Positions 51,456 to 60,902 of a stretch of 64,000 nt of DNA are shown here, piece by piece. This stretch comes from Xylanibacter ruminicola Ga6B6 (GTDB lineage Bacteria > Bacteroidota > Bacteroidia > Bacteroidales > Bacteroidaceae): assembly GCF_000687715.1 (NCBI RefSeq), contig NZ_JHXD01000001.1:186001-250000 (forward strand). Reading direction: 5' to 3'. The first letter of the stretch is position 1; every line of letters begins with the position of its first letter. Position numbers and translations under genes: made by a program. The notes beneath the pieces were generated by a model. The model did not search any database and had not been told where the DNA came from. It saw only the letters and a program-made list of their open reading frames with translations.

Positions 51456-52976
51456 ATGGCAAAGAAAGCATTATTGATGATTCTCGATGGATGGGGAATC
51501 GGTAAGCATGGTAAGGGTGATGTTATTTTCAACACTCCAACTCCTTACCTCGATCTGTTAACAGCTACTTCGGCTCACTCTCAGCTTCAGGCATCTGGTG
51601 AGGATGTAGGTCTGCCCGACGGACAGATGGGTAACTCAGAGGTGGGACACCTGAATATCGGTGCAGGTCGCATTGTTTATCAGGACCTGGTAAAGATTAA
51701 CCGTGCCTGCAAGGACGGCTCTATCATGGAGAATCCTCAGGTTAAGGCTGCTTACACCTACGCCAAGGAGAACAACAAGAAGCTGCACCTGATGGGATTG
51801 ACATCTGACGGTGGTGTACACTCTTCACTCGATCACCTGTTCAAGCTCATTGAGATTGGTAAGGCTTACGGACTGAAGAACCAGACTTTCGTACACTGTT
51901 TCATGGACGGTCGTGATACCGACCCCAAGAGCGGTAAGGGCTTTATCGAGCAGATTAGCAAGGTTTGTGCCGATAACGATGCTGCTATTGCATCAATCGT
52001 AGGTCGTTTCTACGCTATGGACCGCGATAAGCGCTGGGAGCGTGTAAAAGAGGGTTACGACCTGATTGTTAAGGGCACTGGTAAGCAGAGTACCGATATG
52101 GTTGCTGCAATGCAGGAGAGCTACGACGAGGGCGTTACCGACGAGTTCGTAAAGCCAATCCACAATGCCGCTGTTAACGGTTGCATCGAAGAGGGTGATG
52201 TTGTAATCTTCATCAACTTCCGTAACGACCGTGCTAAGGAGATGACTATCGCACTGACTCAGGAGGATATGCCAGAGCAGGGCATGAAGACTATCCCTGG
52301 ACTGCAGTACTACTGCATGACTCCATACGACGCTAACTTCAAGGGTGTGAACATCCTGTTCCCCAAGGAGAACGTTGAGAATACACTGGGCGAGTACCTG
52401 AGCAAGCAGGGTAAGAAGCAGCTGCATACTGCCGAGACCGAGAAGTATGCTCACGTAACATTCTTCTTCAACGGTGGTCGCGAGCAGCCATACGAGGGCG
52501 AGGATCGTATTCTGGTTCCAAGTCCAAAGGTTGCTACCTACGACCTGAAGCCAGAGATGAGTGCTTTCGAGGTAAAGGATAAGCTGGTGGCTGCTATCAA
52601 CGAGGCTAAGTACGACTTTATCGTTGTAAACTTTGCCAACGGTGATATGGTAGGTCACACTGGTATCTACAACGCTATTGCCAAGGCTGTTTGGGCTGTT
52701 GACAACTGCGTGAAGGATGTAATCGAGGCTGCTAAGGCTAACGATTACGAGGCTATCATCATTGCCGACCACGGTAATGCCGATAACGCTATCAACGCCG
52801 ATGGTACTCCAAATACCGCTCACTCACTGAACCCCGTTCCTTTCATCTATGTAACCAACAACAACTCGGCTACAGTTAAGGACGGACGTCTGGCCGACGT
52901 AGCTCCTTCAATCCTGCACATCATGGGTCTGGAGCAGCCTGCAGACATGACTGGTGAGAACCTTATTTGCGATTAA
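51456..52976 (+). CDS. gpmI: Cofactor-independent phosphoglycerate mutase
   Basis: A 506-residue alkaline-phosphatase-superfamily iPGM of glycolysis. [10 protein letters not shown] at the start, the catalytic Ser in [15 protein letters not shown], and the metal ligands in [10 protein letters not shown] and NGDMVGHTG are present. Codon use is highly biased, suggesting strong expression. Followed by ung after six bases. Confidence 0.97.
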   Translation: MAKKALLMILDGWGIGKHGKGDVIFNTPTPYLDLLTATSAHSQLQASGEDVGLPDGQMGNSEVGHLNIGAGRIVYQDLVKINRACKDGSIMENPQVKAAYTYAKENNKKLHLMGLTSDGGVHSSLDHLFKLIEIGKAYGLKNQTFVHCFMDGRDTDPKSGKGFIEQISKVCADNDAAIASIVGRFYAMDRDKRWERVKEGYDLIVKGTGKQSTDMVAAMQESYDEGVTDEFVKPIHNAAVNGCIEEGDVVIFINFRNDRAKEMTIALTQEDMPEQGMKTIPGLQYYCMTPYDANFKGVNILFPKENVENTLGEYLSKQGKKQLHTAETEKYAHVTFFFNGGREQPYEGEDRILVPSPKVATYDLKPEMSAFEVKDKLVAAINEAKYDFIVVNFANGDMVGHTGIYNAIAKAVWAVDNCVKDVIEAAKANDYEAIIIADHGNADNAINADGTPNTAHSLNPVPFIYVTNNNSATVKDGRLADVAPSILHIMGLEQPADMTGENLICD

Positions 52977-52982
52977 TAAATA

Positions 52983-53648
52983 ATGGATGTTCAGATAGAA
53001 CAAAGCTGGAAACAGCATTTACTTGGTGAGTTCGACAAAGACTACTTTGTTGGGCTCACCAATTCTGTTCGTGCAGAGTATCAGCATTATACGTGCTATC
53101 CGCCAGGCAAACTGATATTCAATGCCTTTAACCTGTGTCCGTTCGACAAGGTGAAGGTGGTGATTATCGGTCAGGATCCTTATCACGAGCCAGGACAGGC
53201 CCACGGACTGAGTTTCTCGGTTCAGGACGGTATCCAGTTCCCGCCCTCACTGCAGAACATTTTTAAGGAGATTCAGGCCGACCTTGGTACGCCAATCCCC
53301 ACATCAGGCAATCTTACCCGCTGGGCCGAGCAGGGCGTGCTGCTGCTTAATGCATCGCTTACCGTTCGTGCTCATCAGGCTAACAGTCATTCGGCCTTAG
53401 GGTGGCAGAAGTTTACCGATGCGGCTATACAGGCGTTGGCCAAGAACCGCCAGCATCTGGTATATATGCTCTGGGGTGGCTATGCCCGCTCAAAAGCGTA
53501 TATGATTGACAAGCAGAACAATCTGGTGCTTGAGAGCGTACACCCATCGCCACTGAGTGCTAATCGTGGTGGCTGGTTCGGTCAGCACCAATTCTCGCGC
53601 TGTAATGCTTATTTAGAGCAGAACGGCCAAACCTCCATTCAATGGTAA
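52983..53648 (+). CDS. ung: Uracil-DNA glycosylase
   Basis: A 221-residue family 1 UDG that removes uracil from DNA. The water-activating loop GQDPYHEPGQAHGLSFSV and the minor-groove loop VHPSPLSANRGGWFG are both intact. It is close behind gpmI and four bases before the DUF3109 gene. Confidence 0.97.
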   Translation: MDVQIEQSWKQHLLGEFDKDYFVGLTNSVRAEYQHYTCYPPGKLIFNAFNLCPFDKVKVVIIGQDPYHEPGQAHGLSFSVQDGIQFPPSLQNIFKEIQADLGTPIPTSGNLTRWAEQGVLLLNASLTVRAHQANSHSALGWQKFTDAAIQALAKNRQHLVYMLWGGYARSKAYMIDKQNNLVLESVHPSPLSANRGGWFGQHQFSRCNAYLEQNGQTSIQW

Positions 53649-53652
53649 ATAG

Positions 53653-54285
53653 ATGAATCAATTACCCCCAATTATACAAGTAGGTGATGTGTTGCTCTCG
53701 TCGGAAATACTGACGGAGAAGTTTTGTTGCGACCTGAGCGTTTGCAAAGGCGAGTGCTGTGTTGAAGGCGATGCTGGTGCCCCTGTAACGATGGACGAAA
53801 TAGCTGCCATCGAAGCATGCGTGGATGACGTGTGGGACGACCTCTCGGCATCGGCACAGGCTGTTATCGACAAGCAGGGCGTGGCCTATACCGATCAGGA
53901 GGGCGACCTGGTAACAAGTATTGTAGGAGGAAAAGATTGTGTGTTTACCTATTACGGCGACATTGAGGACTGGAACACCCATCTGCCCATTAAGAACTGT
54001 TGCTTGTGTGCATTAGAAAAGGCTTACAGAGCAGGACGTACCCACTTCTGCAAGCCTATTAGCTGTGCTTTGTATCCTATCCGCGAAAAGCTGCTTGGCG
54101 GTGGTTTGACGGGCTTGAACTACAACCGCTGGAACGTTTGTAAGATGGCCATTGCCAAGGGTATTCAGGAGAATCTGTATCTCTATCAGTTCCTGCGCGA
54201 TCCGTTGATCCGTCGTTTCGGCGAGGCTTGGTATCAGGAGTTGCTTGATACCGTGAGCGAGCTGAAGGAGCAGGGCTACCTATGA
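53653..54285 (+). CDS. DUF3109-family cysteine-rich protein
   Basis: A 210-residue cytoplasmic protein of the DUF3109/YkgJ-like type with clustered cysteines: FCCDLSVCKGECCVEGD near residues 24-40, NCCLCALEKAYRAG near 116 and CKPISCALYP near 135, likely binding zinc or a cluster. Function unknown. It converges with the AraC gene, overlapping by six bases. Confidence 0.88.
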   Translation: MNQLPPIIQVGDVLLSSEILTEKFCCDLSVCKGECCVEGDAGAPVTMDEIAAIEACVDDVWDDLSASAQAVIDKQGVAYTDQEGDLVTSIVGGKDCVFTYYGDIEDWNTHLPIKNCCLCALEKAYRAGRTHFCKPISCALYPIREKLLGGGLTGLNYNRWNVCKMAIAKGIQENLYLYQFLRDPLIRRFGEAWYQELLDTVSELKEQGYL

Positions 54286-55167
54286 TTTGCGATAGGCCGA
54301 GGGCGTCATGCCCACGTGTTCCTTAAAGTACTTGCCCAGGAAACTCTGGTTGGGAAAGTTCAACTCTTCGGTTATCTCCTTGATGGATTTGGTGCTGTTC
54401 TTTAGCAGCACGCGCAACTCCATGGTTACATAATTCTCAATCCACTCTACTGCTGTGCGACCACTGATGCGCTTAACGGCTGTCGACAGGTATTTGGGTG
54501 TGATGTTTAGTTGCTGGGCATACCAGCTAACACGGCGTTCGCGTTTACAGTTCTCCTCAACCATCTTCAGAAATCGTGTAAATACCTTCTCAGAGCGCAG
54601 CAGCGACTCGTCGAAATTCTTCACCCTGTAGATGATGTTACCCACATCGTAGAACATGGCCAGCATCAGTGTGCGGATCAGGTCTTTGCGGAAGTGGTTG
54701 TGATTGTCGCTGATTTTCTGCTTGATGAACTGGAAGTATTCTGTGAAGGTGGCGATTTCGTCGGCCTCCAGCTTCATCACAGGCTGCATGCGGGCAAAAA
54801 CAAACAGCGAGCTTACATCGTGTACGCTCTTGATGATTTCGTGGAAGAAATCAACACTCATCATGATGCACAATCCCTCCATGTCATTAGAGCACTTGTA
54901 CCCATCAATGACGTGGCGTTCGCTTACCACCAGCATTTCGCCGGCATGCACCACCAGTTCTTCGGTGTCCATACGGTAACTGATATGGCCTTTGGTACAA
55001 AGACCAATCAGAATAAAGTTCATTTTACGCGGATCGCTAGGCATGGGGGCCTTGTTTATCTGGTCGGATAACAGCAGGTCGTCGTCCAAACAAACTGATC
55101 CTTCCCAGTGCTTGGCCTTCCCAAACTCAGTGTCCTGTATCAGTATTTGCTTTTTAGCTTTTACCAT
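54280..55167 (-). CDS. AraC-family transcriptional regulator
   Basis: A 295-residue regulator with an N-terminal cupin-like sensing domain (about 30-130) and a C-terminal double helix-turn-helix (RRVSWYAQQLNITPKYLSTAVKRISGRTAVEWIENYV and SIKEITEELNFPNQSFLGKYFKEHVGMTPSAYR). Its ATG overlaps the end of the GH95 gene by seven bases, so it is made together with that glycosidase and may control the locus. Confidence 0.92.
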   Translation of the reverse strand: MVKAKKQILIQDTEFGKAKHWEGSVCLDDDLLLSDQINKAPMPSDPRKMNFILIGLCTKGHISYRMDTEELVVHAGEMLVVSERHVIDGYKCSNDMEGLCIMMSVDFFHEIIKSVHDVSSLFVFARMQPVMKLEADEIATFTEYFQFIKQKISDNHNHFRKDLIRTLMLAMFYDVGNIIYRVKNFDESLLRSEKVFTRFLKMVEENCKRERRVSWYAQQLNITPKYLSTAVKRISGRTAVEWIENYVTMELRVLLKNSTKSIKEITEELNFPNQSFLGKYFKEHVGMTPSAYRKS

Positions 55168-57536
55168 GTTTTTATGTTTTGTGTCTCGCCAGCCTTCAGT
55201 TTTACCTTCTTCTGCTGACCGTTATATATAAGCGTAAGTGTACCAGCTTTCTTGGCTTTGATGCTACAAGCACGCACCTTGCCATCCTTCCACTCGAAGC
55301 TTACCTCGTAACCACCACGAGCGCACAGACCGCTGATAGCGCCATCCTGCCACTGTTTTGGGCAAGCGGGCAACAGCTCGATTGAACAGTTACCATCAAC
55401 CATTGAGCTTTGCATCAGCATCTCGCATACACCGGCTGTGCCGCCAAAGTTACCATCAATTTGGAAGGGTGGATGCGCATCAAACAGGTTGGGGTAGGTA
55501 CCGCCGCCCTTGTGCCATGCCTTCCAATCCTCCTTACGCGAACCGCGTGGGGCAATAGGTGTGAGCAACTTCTGGTAGATGTGGTAAGCCTGCTTGGGGT
55601 TGTGCAGACGGGCCCACAGGTTAATACGCCAGCCTGTGCTCCAACCGGTGGTCTTGTCGCCCTTAATCTCCAACGAGCGCTCGGCAGCCTTCTGCAAGGT
55701 GGCGTCCGTCAGATGATTGCCTGGGTAGAGACCGATGAGGTGACTTTGATGGCGATGCTGGAAATCCCAGTCGTCCCAATCGTAGTACCACTCGTTCAGG
55801 TCGCCCATGTGACCGATGGTGTAGGGGTGCAGCTTAGCCAAGGTCTGCTCCATCTCCTTATTTCTCAGTCCGAGCACCTTGCCTGCAGCAATGGTGTTGA
55901 TAAACAGCTCGCGGATGATGGCCAGATCGGCTGTACCACCGTAGCAGGTAGTGCCGTGATAACCCTTATCGGTCTTGTATTCGTTCTCGGGCGATGTGCT
56001 GGGCGCTGTAATCAGCTCGCCTGGCTGTTTGGGGTTGTCGATGAGCCAACGCAGGCAGAACTGGGTAGCACCCTTCATCAGCGGATAGGCCACATTCTTC
56101 AGGTAAGCCTTGTCCTGTGTAAACTGGTAGCGCTCCCACAGGGTGTTTACCAGCCAGGCACCACCCAGGTTCCAGTTACTCCACTCAGGACTCTCGTTCT
56201 TCTCGCCCACAGGGTTGGTCATTGCCCAGATGTCGCTGTTGTGACTCGAGCACCAGCCCTCCTGAATGTTATAGTAGTTCCTGGCGGTGTACTTACCATT
56301 GGCTGCCAGTCCGGCAATAAAGCCATCCAGTGGTTCTGCCATCTCGGCCATGTTAGCCACAAAGGCAGGCCAGTAGTTCTCCTCCAAGTTGATGTTTACC
56401 GTATAGTTACCACGCCAAGGCGACCACAGCTGTGGTGCCCACAAGCCCTGCAGGTTGGCAGGCACATTCTTGGTACGCGAGGCTGAGATAAGCAGATAGC
56501 GGCCGAACTGGAAGTAAAGCTCCTCCAGGTAAGGTGTCTGGTCGTTGCCGTTGGTATAGTCAAGCAGCAGCTCGTCGGTCATGCGGCGATCCTTGGCACC
56601 AGGCAGGTCCTTAGGATTGCGACCGCCCTTGTTCAGACAGATTTTTACGCGGTCGTAGATGGTCTTATAATCGGCCAGGTGGCGGGCATAGAACTCGTCG
56701 AATGTCATGTTCTGTGTGTGCCACAGGTCGTTGGTTACAGCCTCCAGGTAGTTGGCACCCTCGTGTACAGGGTGCTTGTCGAACCCGTTAAAGCTAGTTT
56801 CGTTTACAATGTAGATAATGGCCTCCTTGGCCTTGGTGATGGTGAGCGATGAGTCGCTGGCAGCCATCTCGCCATCGGTCTTTACGCTCATGATGGTGCA
56901 GAAGTGTGTACTCTCTTGTGCATCGCCTGTAGCATGACCAGTCATGGTAAGCTGTCCTAAGCCGCTCTTTACCTGATGGGGAACCTGGGCTGTGAGTGCT
57001 ATCTGGCAGTTGATGTTGCCACGCAGGCGGATAGCTATCAGCTTATCAGGATTCGAGGCAAAGTACTCGCGGGTGATGCGGCGGCCGTCGCGTTCATAAC
57101 TGTCGCGAACAATCGCCGAGTCGATATCCAGCGTGCGGCGGTAGTGCTTAATCTCGCCCAGACCTAAATCCTTGATATGCAGTGTGCCCAATGGTTGGTA
57201 GTGCTGCGAGTTAGGACCCTGCACGTGCAGCTGCAGCGAGTCGGCCAGCGCATAGTTCTCGTTAAACAGCGCCTTGCGTATCTCAGGTATCCATTTGTGG
57301 GCATCGGCATCCAGGTTGCGATCCACGGGTTTGCCTGTCCACAGTGTAATGTCGTTCAGATAAATCACGTTGTCGTCGGTGCCGCCATAAATCAGGGCAC
57401 CTAACTTACCGTTACCAATAGGTAGCGATTCTTCGAAAAATGTAGCTGGTTTGTTGTACTCCAATACCATTGGAGCCTGCTGCTGTGCCGTAGCAGTTAG
57501 GCACGTCATAGTTAGTAAAAGTAGGTAAATCTTCAT
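55161..57536 (-). CDS. Glycoside hydrolase family 95 (alpha-L-fucosidase/galactosidase type)
   Basis: A 791-residue exported enzyme (signal MKIYLLLLTMTCLTATA). The N-terminal domain has EESLPIGNGKLGALIYGG and IYLNDITLWTGKP, the barrel has APQLWSPWRGNYTVNINLEENYW and GWSTGWRINLWARLHN, and NLFDAHPPFQIDGNFGGTAGVCEML closes the catalytic part; all are hallmarks of GH95. It removes alpha-L-fucose or alpha-L-galactose from glycans such as xyloglucan or host glycans. The start at 57536 fits the signal peptide. Confidence 0.94.
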   Translation of the reverse strand: MKIYLLLLTMTCLTATAQQQAPMVLEYNKPATFFEESLPIGNGKLGALIYGGTDDNVIYLNDITLWTGKPVDRNLDADAHKWIPEIRKALFNENYALADSLQLHVQGPNSQHYQPLGTLHIKDLGLGEIKHYRRTLDIDSAIVRDSYERDGRRITREYFASNPDKLIAIRLRGNINCQIALTAQVPHQVKSGLGQLTMTGHATGDAQESTHFCTIMSVKTDGEMAASDSSLTITKAKEAIIYIVNETSFNGFDKHPVHEGANYLEAVTNDLWHTQNMTFDEFYARHLADYKTIYDRVKICLNKGGRNPKDLPGAKDRRMTDELLLDYTNGNDQTPYLEELYFQFGRYLLISASRTKNVPANLQGLWAPQLWSPWRGNYTVNINLEENYWPAFVANMAEMAEPLDGFIAGLAANGKYTARNYYNIQEGWCSSHNSDIWAMTNPVGEKNESPEWSNWNLGGAWLVNTLWERYQFTQDKAYLKNVAYPLMKGATQFCLRWLIDNPKQPGELITAPSTSPENEYKTDKGYHGTTCYGGTADLAIIRELFINTIAAGKVLGLRNKEMEQTLAKLHPYTIGHMGDLNEWYYDWDDWDFQHRHQSHLIGLYPGNHLTDATLQKAAERSLEIKGDKTTGWSTGWRINLWARLHNPKQAYHIYQKLLTPIAPRGSRKEDWKAWHKGGGTYPNLFDAHPPFQIDGNFGGTAGVCEMLMQSSMVDGNCSIELLPACPKQWQDGAISGLCARGGYEVSFEWKDGKVRACSIKAKKAGTLTLIYNGQQKKVKLKAGETQNIKTW

Positions 57537-57550
57537 CTTTTTTTTGTTTT

Positions 57551-57610
57551 TATCGGTTTCTGCTTGCAAAGATACAAAAATATTTGTATATTTGCGCCAT
57601 TAAACCGATA
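57551..57610. promoter_or_regulatory. Symmetric divergent promoter region of GH95 and ptb-buk
   Basis: Outer arms TATCGGTTT (57551-57559) and AAACCGATA (57602-57610), and inner arms ATACAAA (57572-57578) and TTTGTAT (57583-57589), share one centre at 57580.5. The minus-strand -7 box TATCTTTG (57574 to 57567) and plus-strand box TATATTTG (57587-57594) lie back to back. Each transcript would begin with AAACCGATAAAA in its leader. Confidence 0.8.
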
Positions 57611-57624
57611 AAATTGATAAACCT

Positions 57625-58461
57625 ATGCAGTCGATACGAACTTTAAATGATATGATAGTGTTTCTCCAGCAGCGTGGTGATAAGAAACGCGTGGCTGTGG
57701 TTTGTGCTAACGATGCCAGCACCCGATATGCTGTAGAGAAAGGTAAGGAGATGGGATTTATTGAACCCATTTACGTGGATGGCGACGACAAGGAGGAGTG
57801 TGCGCGCCGTGCTGTGGCCCTTTGTAAGAGCGGCGAGGCCGATATCCTGATGAAGGGTTTGGTGAATACCGATGTGCTGCTGAAAGCTATCCTGGATAAG
57901 GAGAACGGCATACTGCGTCCAGGCCATGTGCTTACCCATGTGGCGATGGCCGAAATACCTAAGTATGAGAAGCTGCTGTTTTTTACTGATGCAGCCGTGA
58001 TACCTGTTCCCACCGAGGCTCAGCGTCGTCAGCAGATACACTATGTTAACTATGTGTGCCACGCCTTGGGAATTGAAGAGCCACGAATCTCACTCATCCA
58101 TTGTGCCGAGAAGGTGAGTGCCAAAACGTTCCCATATACCGTGGATTACTTGGAGATTATAGCCGAGGCACAGACGGGTAAGTTCGGCCGATGCATCATC
58201 GACGGTCCGCTCGACCTCAAGACATCTCTCGACTCTGTTAGTCTGCGCGAGAAAGGTATCCACAGCGTTATCGACGGACAGGCCGATGCCTTGATATTCC
58301 CCGATATCGTAGCAGGTAACGTGTTCTACAAAACCATCACCCTGTTTGGTTATGCCAAGACGGCTGGTGTGCTGCAGGGTACCCAGTGCTGCTGCGTGCT
58401 GCCATCGCGTGCCGACAGCCCCGACTCAAAGTATTACTCATTGGCTTTAGCTGCAATTTAA
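57625..58461 (+). CDS. ptb: Phosphate butyryltransferase-type enzyme
   Basis: A 278-residue phosphate acyltransferase of the Pta/Ptb family, expected to exchange CoA for phosphate on butyryl- or another short acyl-CoA. ADILMKGLVNTDVLLKAILDKENG and the later GQADALIFPDIVAGNVFYKTITLF are typical. It is slightly shorter than clostridial Ptb (about 300). Its stop overlaps the buk ATG by one base (TAATG), supporting a butyrate-forming or branched-acid-forming pair. Confidence 0.88.
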   Translation: MQSIRTLNDMIVFLQQRGDKKRVAVVCANDASTRYAVEKGKEMGFIEPIYVDGDDKEECARRAVALCKSGEADILMKGLVNTDVLLKAILDKENGILRPGHVLTHVAMAEIPKYEKLLFFTDAAVIPVPTEAQRRQQIHYVNYVCHALGIEEPRISLIHCAEKVSAKTFPYTVDYLEIIAEAQTGKFGRCIIDGPLDLKTSLDSVSLREKGIHSVIDGQADALIFPDIVAGNVFYKTITLFGYAKTAGVLQGTQCCCVLPSRADSPDSKYYSLALAAI

Positions 58462-59531
58462 TGAAGATATTAGTAATTAATCCTGGTTCAACATCTACGA
58501 AGATTGCCGTTTTCGACGACGAATCGCCTATACTGGTCCGCACCATTGCCCATAGTGCTGACGAGTTGGCCCATTTCGACGATGTGATTGAACAGCAGGA
58601 TTTCCGTAAGCAGCTGGTACTCGACGAGTTGCGCCAGGCCGATATACCTGTAGAGTTTGATGCTGTGATAGGCCGAGGTGGACTGGTGAAACCGCTCGAA
58701 GGTGGTGTCTACGAGATTAACGACTTGATGATACAGGATACCCACAGCGGTATTGCCCTGCATAACCACGCCTGTAACTTAGGCTGCCTGATAGCCCATG
58801 AGATAGCTTCAACCATCCCTCATTGCCGCTCGTTTATAGCCGATCCTGGCGTGGTAGATGAGTTGAACGACTATGCCCGTATCTCAGGTTCGCCGCTGAT
58901 GAACCGTATCTGTATCTGGCATGCCCTTAACCAGCGCGCTATAGCCCGCAGGTATGCATCGGAGATTGGTAAGGAGTACGAGGATTTGAATCTGATTATC
59001 TGTCACATGGGTGGTGGTATCTCTATCGCTGCCCACGAAAAGGGGCGTGCCGTTGATGCCAACAACGCTCTGGATGGCGAGGGGCCGTTCTCGCCCGAAC
59101 GTGCTGGTTCATTGCCTGCATCGGATCTTATCCGTCTTTGTTTTAGTGGAAAATATAACGAGAAGCAACTGCTGAAGCGCATTGCCGGCAAGGCCGGACT
59201 GAATGCCCATCTGGGCACCAACGACGTGCGCGAGGTTTTGCGCCGCATCGAGGACTATGGCGACCAGCACGCTAAATTGATCCTGGATGCTATGATATAT
59301 CATGTGGGCAAGAACATCGCCTCCGAGAGTGCTGTGCTCTGTGGTCAGATAGATGCCATCCTGCTAACAGGTGGCCTTGCTAGGAGTGAATATATCGTGA
59401 GTCGTATCCGCGAGCGTGTAGGCTTTCTGGCGCCCATCCGCTGTTTCCCAGGCGAAGACGAGATGGAAGCTCTGGCGCTGAACGCCCTGGCGGTGCTGCA
59501 AGGCAAACGAAAAGCTAAGGAGTACAAGTAA
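58461..59531 (+). CDS. buk: Butyrate kinase-type acyl kinase
   Basis: A 356-residue ASKHA-fold acid kinase making or using acyl phosphate with ADP/ATP. It starts MKILVINPGSTSTKIAVFDD (phosphate loop), with IICHMGGGISIAAHEKGRAVD and LTGGLARSEYIVSRI typical of Buk rather than AckA. It acts after Ptb and yields ATP. The substrate may be butyrate or branched acids. It precedes the sensor genes by 18 bases. Confidence 0.93.
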   Translation: MKILVINPGSTSTKIAVFDDESPILVRTIAHSADELAHFDDVIEQQDFRKQLVLDELRQADIPVEFDAVIGRGGLVKPLEGGVYEINDLMIQDTHSGIALHNHACNLGCLIAHEIASTIPHCRSFIADPGVVDELNDYARISGSPLMNRICIWHALNQRAIARRYASEIGKEYEDLNLIICHMGGGISIAAHEKGRAVDANNALDGEGPFSPERAGSLPASDLIRLCFSGKYNEKQLLKRIAGKAGLNAHLGTNDVREVLRRIEDYGDQHAKLILDAMIYHVGKNIASESAVLCGQIDAILLTGGLARSEYIVSRIRERVGFLAPIRCFPGEDEMEALALNALAVLQGKRKAKEYK

Positions 59532-59549
59532 ACAAAAACGTAGGTAAGT

Positions 59550-60902
59550 ATGACTAAACTAACTAACTTTATCAAAGGCCGTCTATCAGTCAAAATCAGT
59601 CTGATGGCAGTCTCGGCTATGGCCGTTCTGCTCATAGCCTCGTTGGTAGTCATGCTGCTTTACTCGCGAAAAAAGGTAAAGGAAGAAACCATGACCCGCG
59701 TTACCCAGACGCTTGATGCCACTGTGCAGAATATTGATAACATTCTGCTGAGTGTTGAGCAAACGGCGGGTAATGTGTATTACAGCCTGCCACCCCATAT
59801 CAACGGCCCAGAGGCGATAGAACAATACCGCCGCAATCTGATTGACAGTAACCCTTATGTGGCCGACTGCACCATTGCAATTGGCGACAGTTCGGTAACC
59901 GAGTCGAAGTGGACTTTCAAACCAGCCCAGGAGGGGCACGATCCGCTTATCTGCTTCAGTCTGCCTGTGCATAATATGACTGGACAGCCTGTAGGTTTTA
60001 TCGGCGTAGATGTGTCGGTAGGACTGCTCTCACGTATTGTAGCTCAGGCCAAACCATCCGAGAACTCGTTCTGTGTGCTGCTCGACAGCGTGGGCAACTT
60101 TATTGTGCATCCCGATGCAGAGCAGCTCATGCAGCAGTCGGCTATCGAGATATCTAAGGCCAATGCTAACGCCGAACTTGGCGAGGCTGTGCAGGCTATG
60201 ATAGCCGGCCAGACCGATTATCGCACATTCCGTTTGCGGGGCACCGATTTCTATGTGTTCTTCAAGCCCTTCAGTCGTGGAAGCGTGCGTGGCCGTATCA
60301 TCGGTCATCTGGGTTGGAGCGCTGGTATTATCTATCCCACTCGCGATATCTTTGGTGATTACAACAACCTAACGTACTATGTGCTTGCCATCAGTATTGT
60401 GGGATTGTTGCTTATGTTCCTGTTGAGTCATGCGGTTATCAAGAGCCGACTGAAGCCTCTGCTTATGCTTACGGCCCAGACGCAGCATATTGCCGCAGGT
60501 AACTTCGGAGAACCCATCCCTGATAGCAAGCATATCGATGAGGTAGGACGTTTGCAGGACAATTTCCAACTGATGCAACGCTCGCTGGCCACTCAGGTAG
60601 AAGAGTTAGAGAGCCTGAAGGATACCCTGTATTCGCGCTGCGAGGGCTTGCGAAAGGCATACGATCAGGCTAAGAAGGCCGACCGTATGAAAACCTCGTT
60701 CCTGCATAACATGACCAACCAGATGATGGAACCTGCCGATGCCATCGAGCAGGATGTGCTGCAGCTATGTAATCAGCCGGATCGTGATACAGCCCAGTTG
60801 GTGAGCGATATCCAGAAGAAGGGTAAGGCCATCACCGAACTGCTGAAGAATCTGATATCGATGTCGGATGATGAAATGAGAAAGGAGGCCGATCATGATT
60901 AA
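59550..60902 (+). CDS. Membrane sensor resembling a histidine kinase but kinase-dead
   Basis: A 450-residue membrane protein: TM1 (about 17-38), an extracytoplasmic Cache-like domain (about 40-260), TM2 (about 272-295), a HAMP domain, and a helical segment FLHNMTNQMMEP that aligns with a HisKA H-box but has Asn390 where the phosphorylated His should be. The protein ends about 60 residues later, with no ATP-binding domain. It overlaps the next gene by eight bases and is clearly its paralogue. It may be a pseudo-kinase partner or ligand-binding subunit. Confidence 0.85.
   Translation: MTKLTNFIKGRLSVKISLMAVSAMAVLLIASLVVMLLYSRKKVKEETMTRVTQTLDATVQNIDNILLSVEQTAGNVYYSLPPHINGPEAIEQYRRNLIDSNPYVADCTIAIGDSSVTESKWTFKPAQEGHDPLICFSLPVHNMTGQPVGFIGVDVSVGLLSRIVAQAKPSENSFCVLLDSVGNFIVHPDAEQLMQQSAIEISKANANAELGEAVQAMIAGQTDYRTFRLRGTDFYVFFKPFSRGSVRGRIIGHLGWSAGIIYPTRDIFGDYNNLTYYVLAISIVGLLLMFLLSHAVIKSRLKPLLMLTAQTQHIAAGNFGEPIPDSKHIDEVGRLQDNFQLMQRSLATQVEELESLKDTLYSRCEGLRKAYDQAKKADRMKTSFLHNMTNQMMEPADAIEQDVLQLCNQPDRDTAQLVSDIQKKGKAITELLKNLISMSDDEMRKEADHD

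Noticed and set aside
51993..52823. A 276-codon open frame opposite gpmI
   Set aside because: Antisense shadow caused by strong codon bias in gpmI.
55410..56486. A 358-codon open frame opposite the GH95 gene
   Set aside because: Antisense shadow of a clear GH95 coding region; composition (Val/Leu/Gln/His rich) is that expected from reverse reading.
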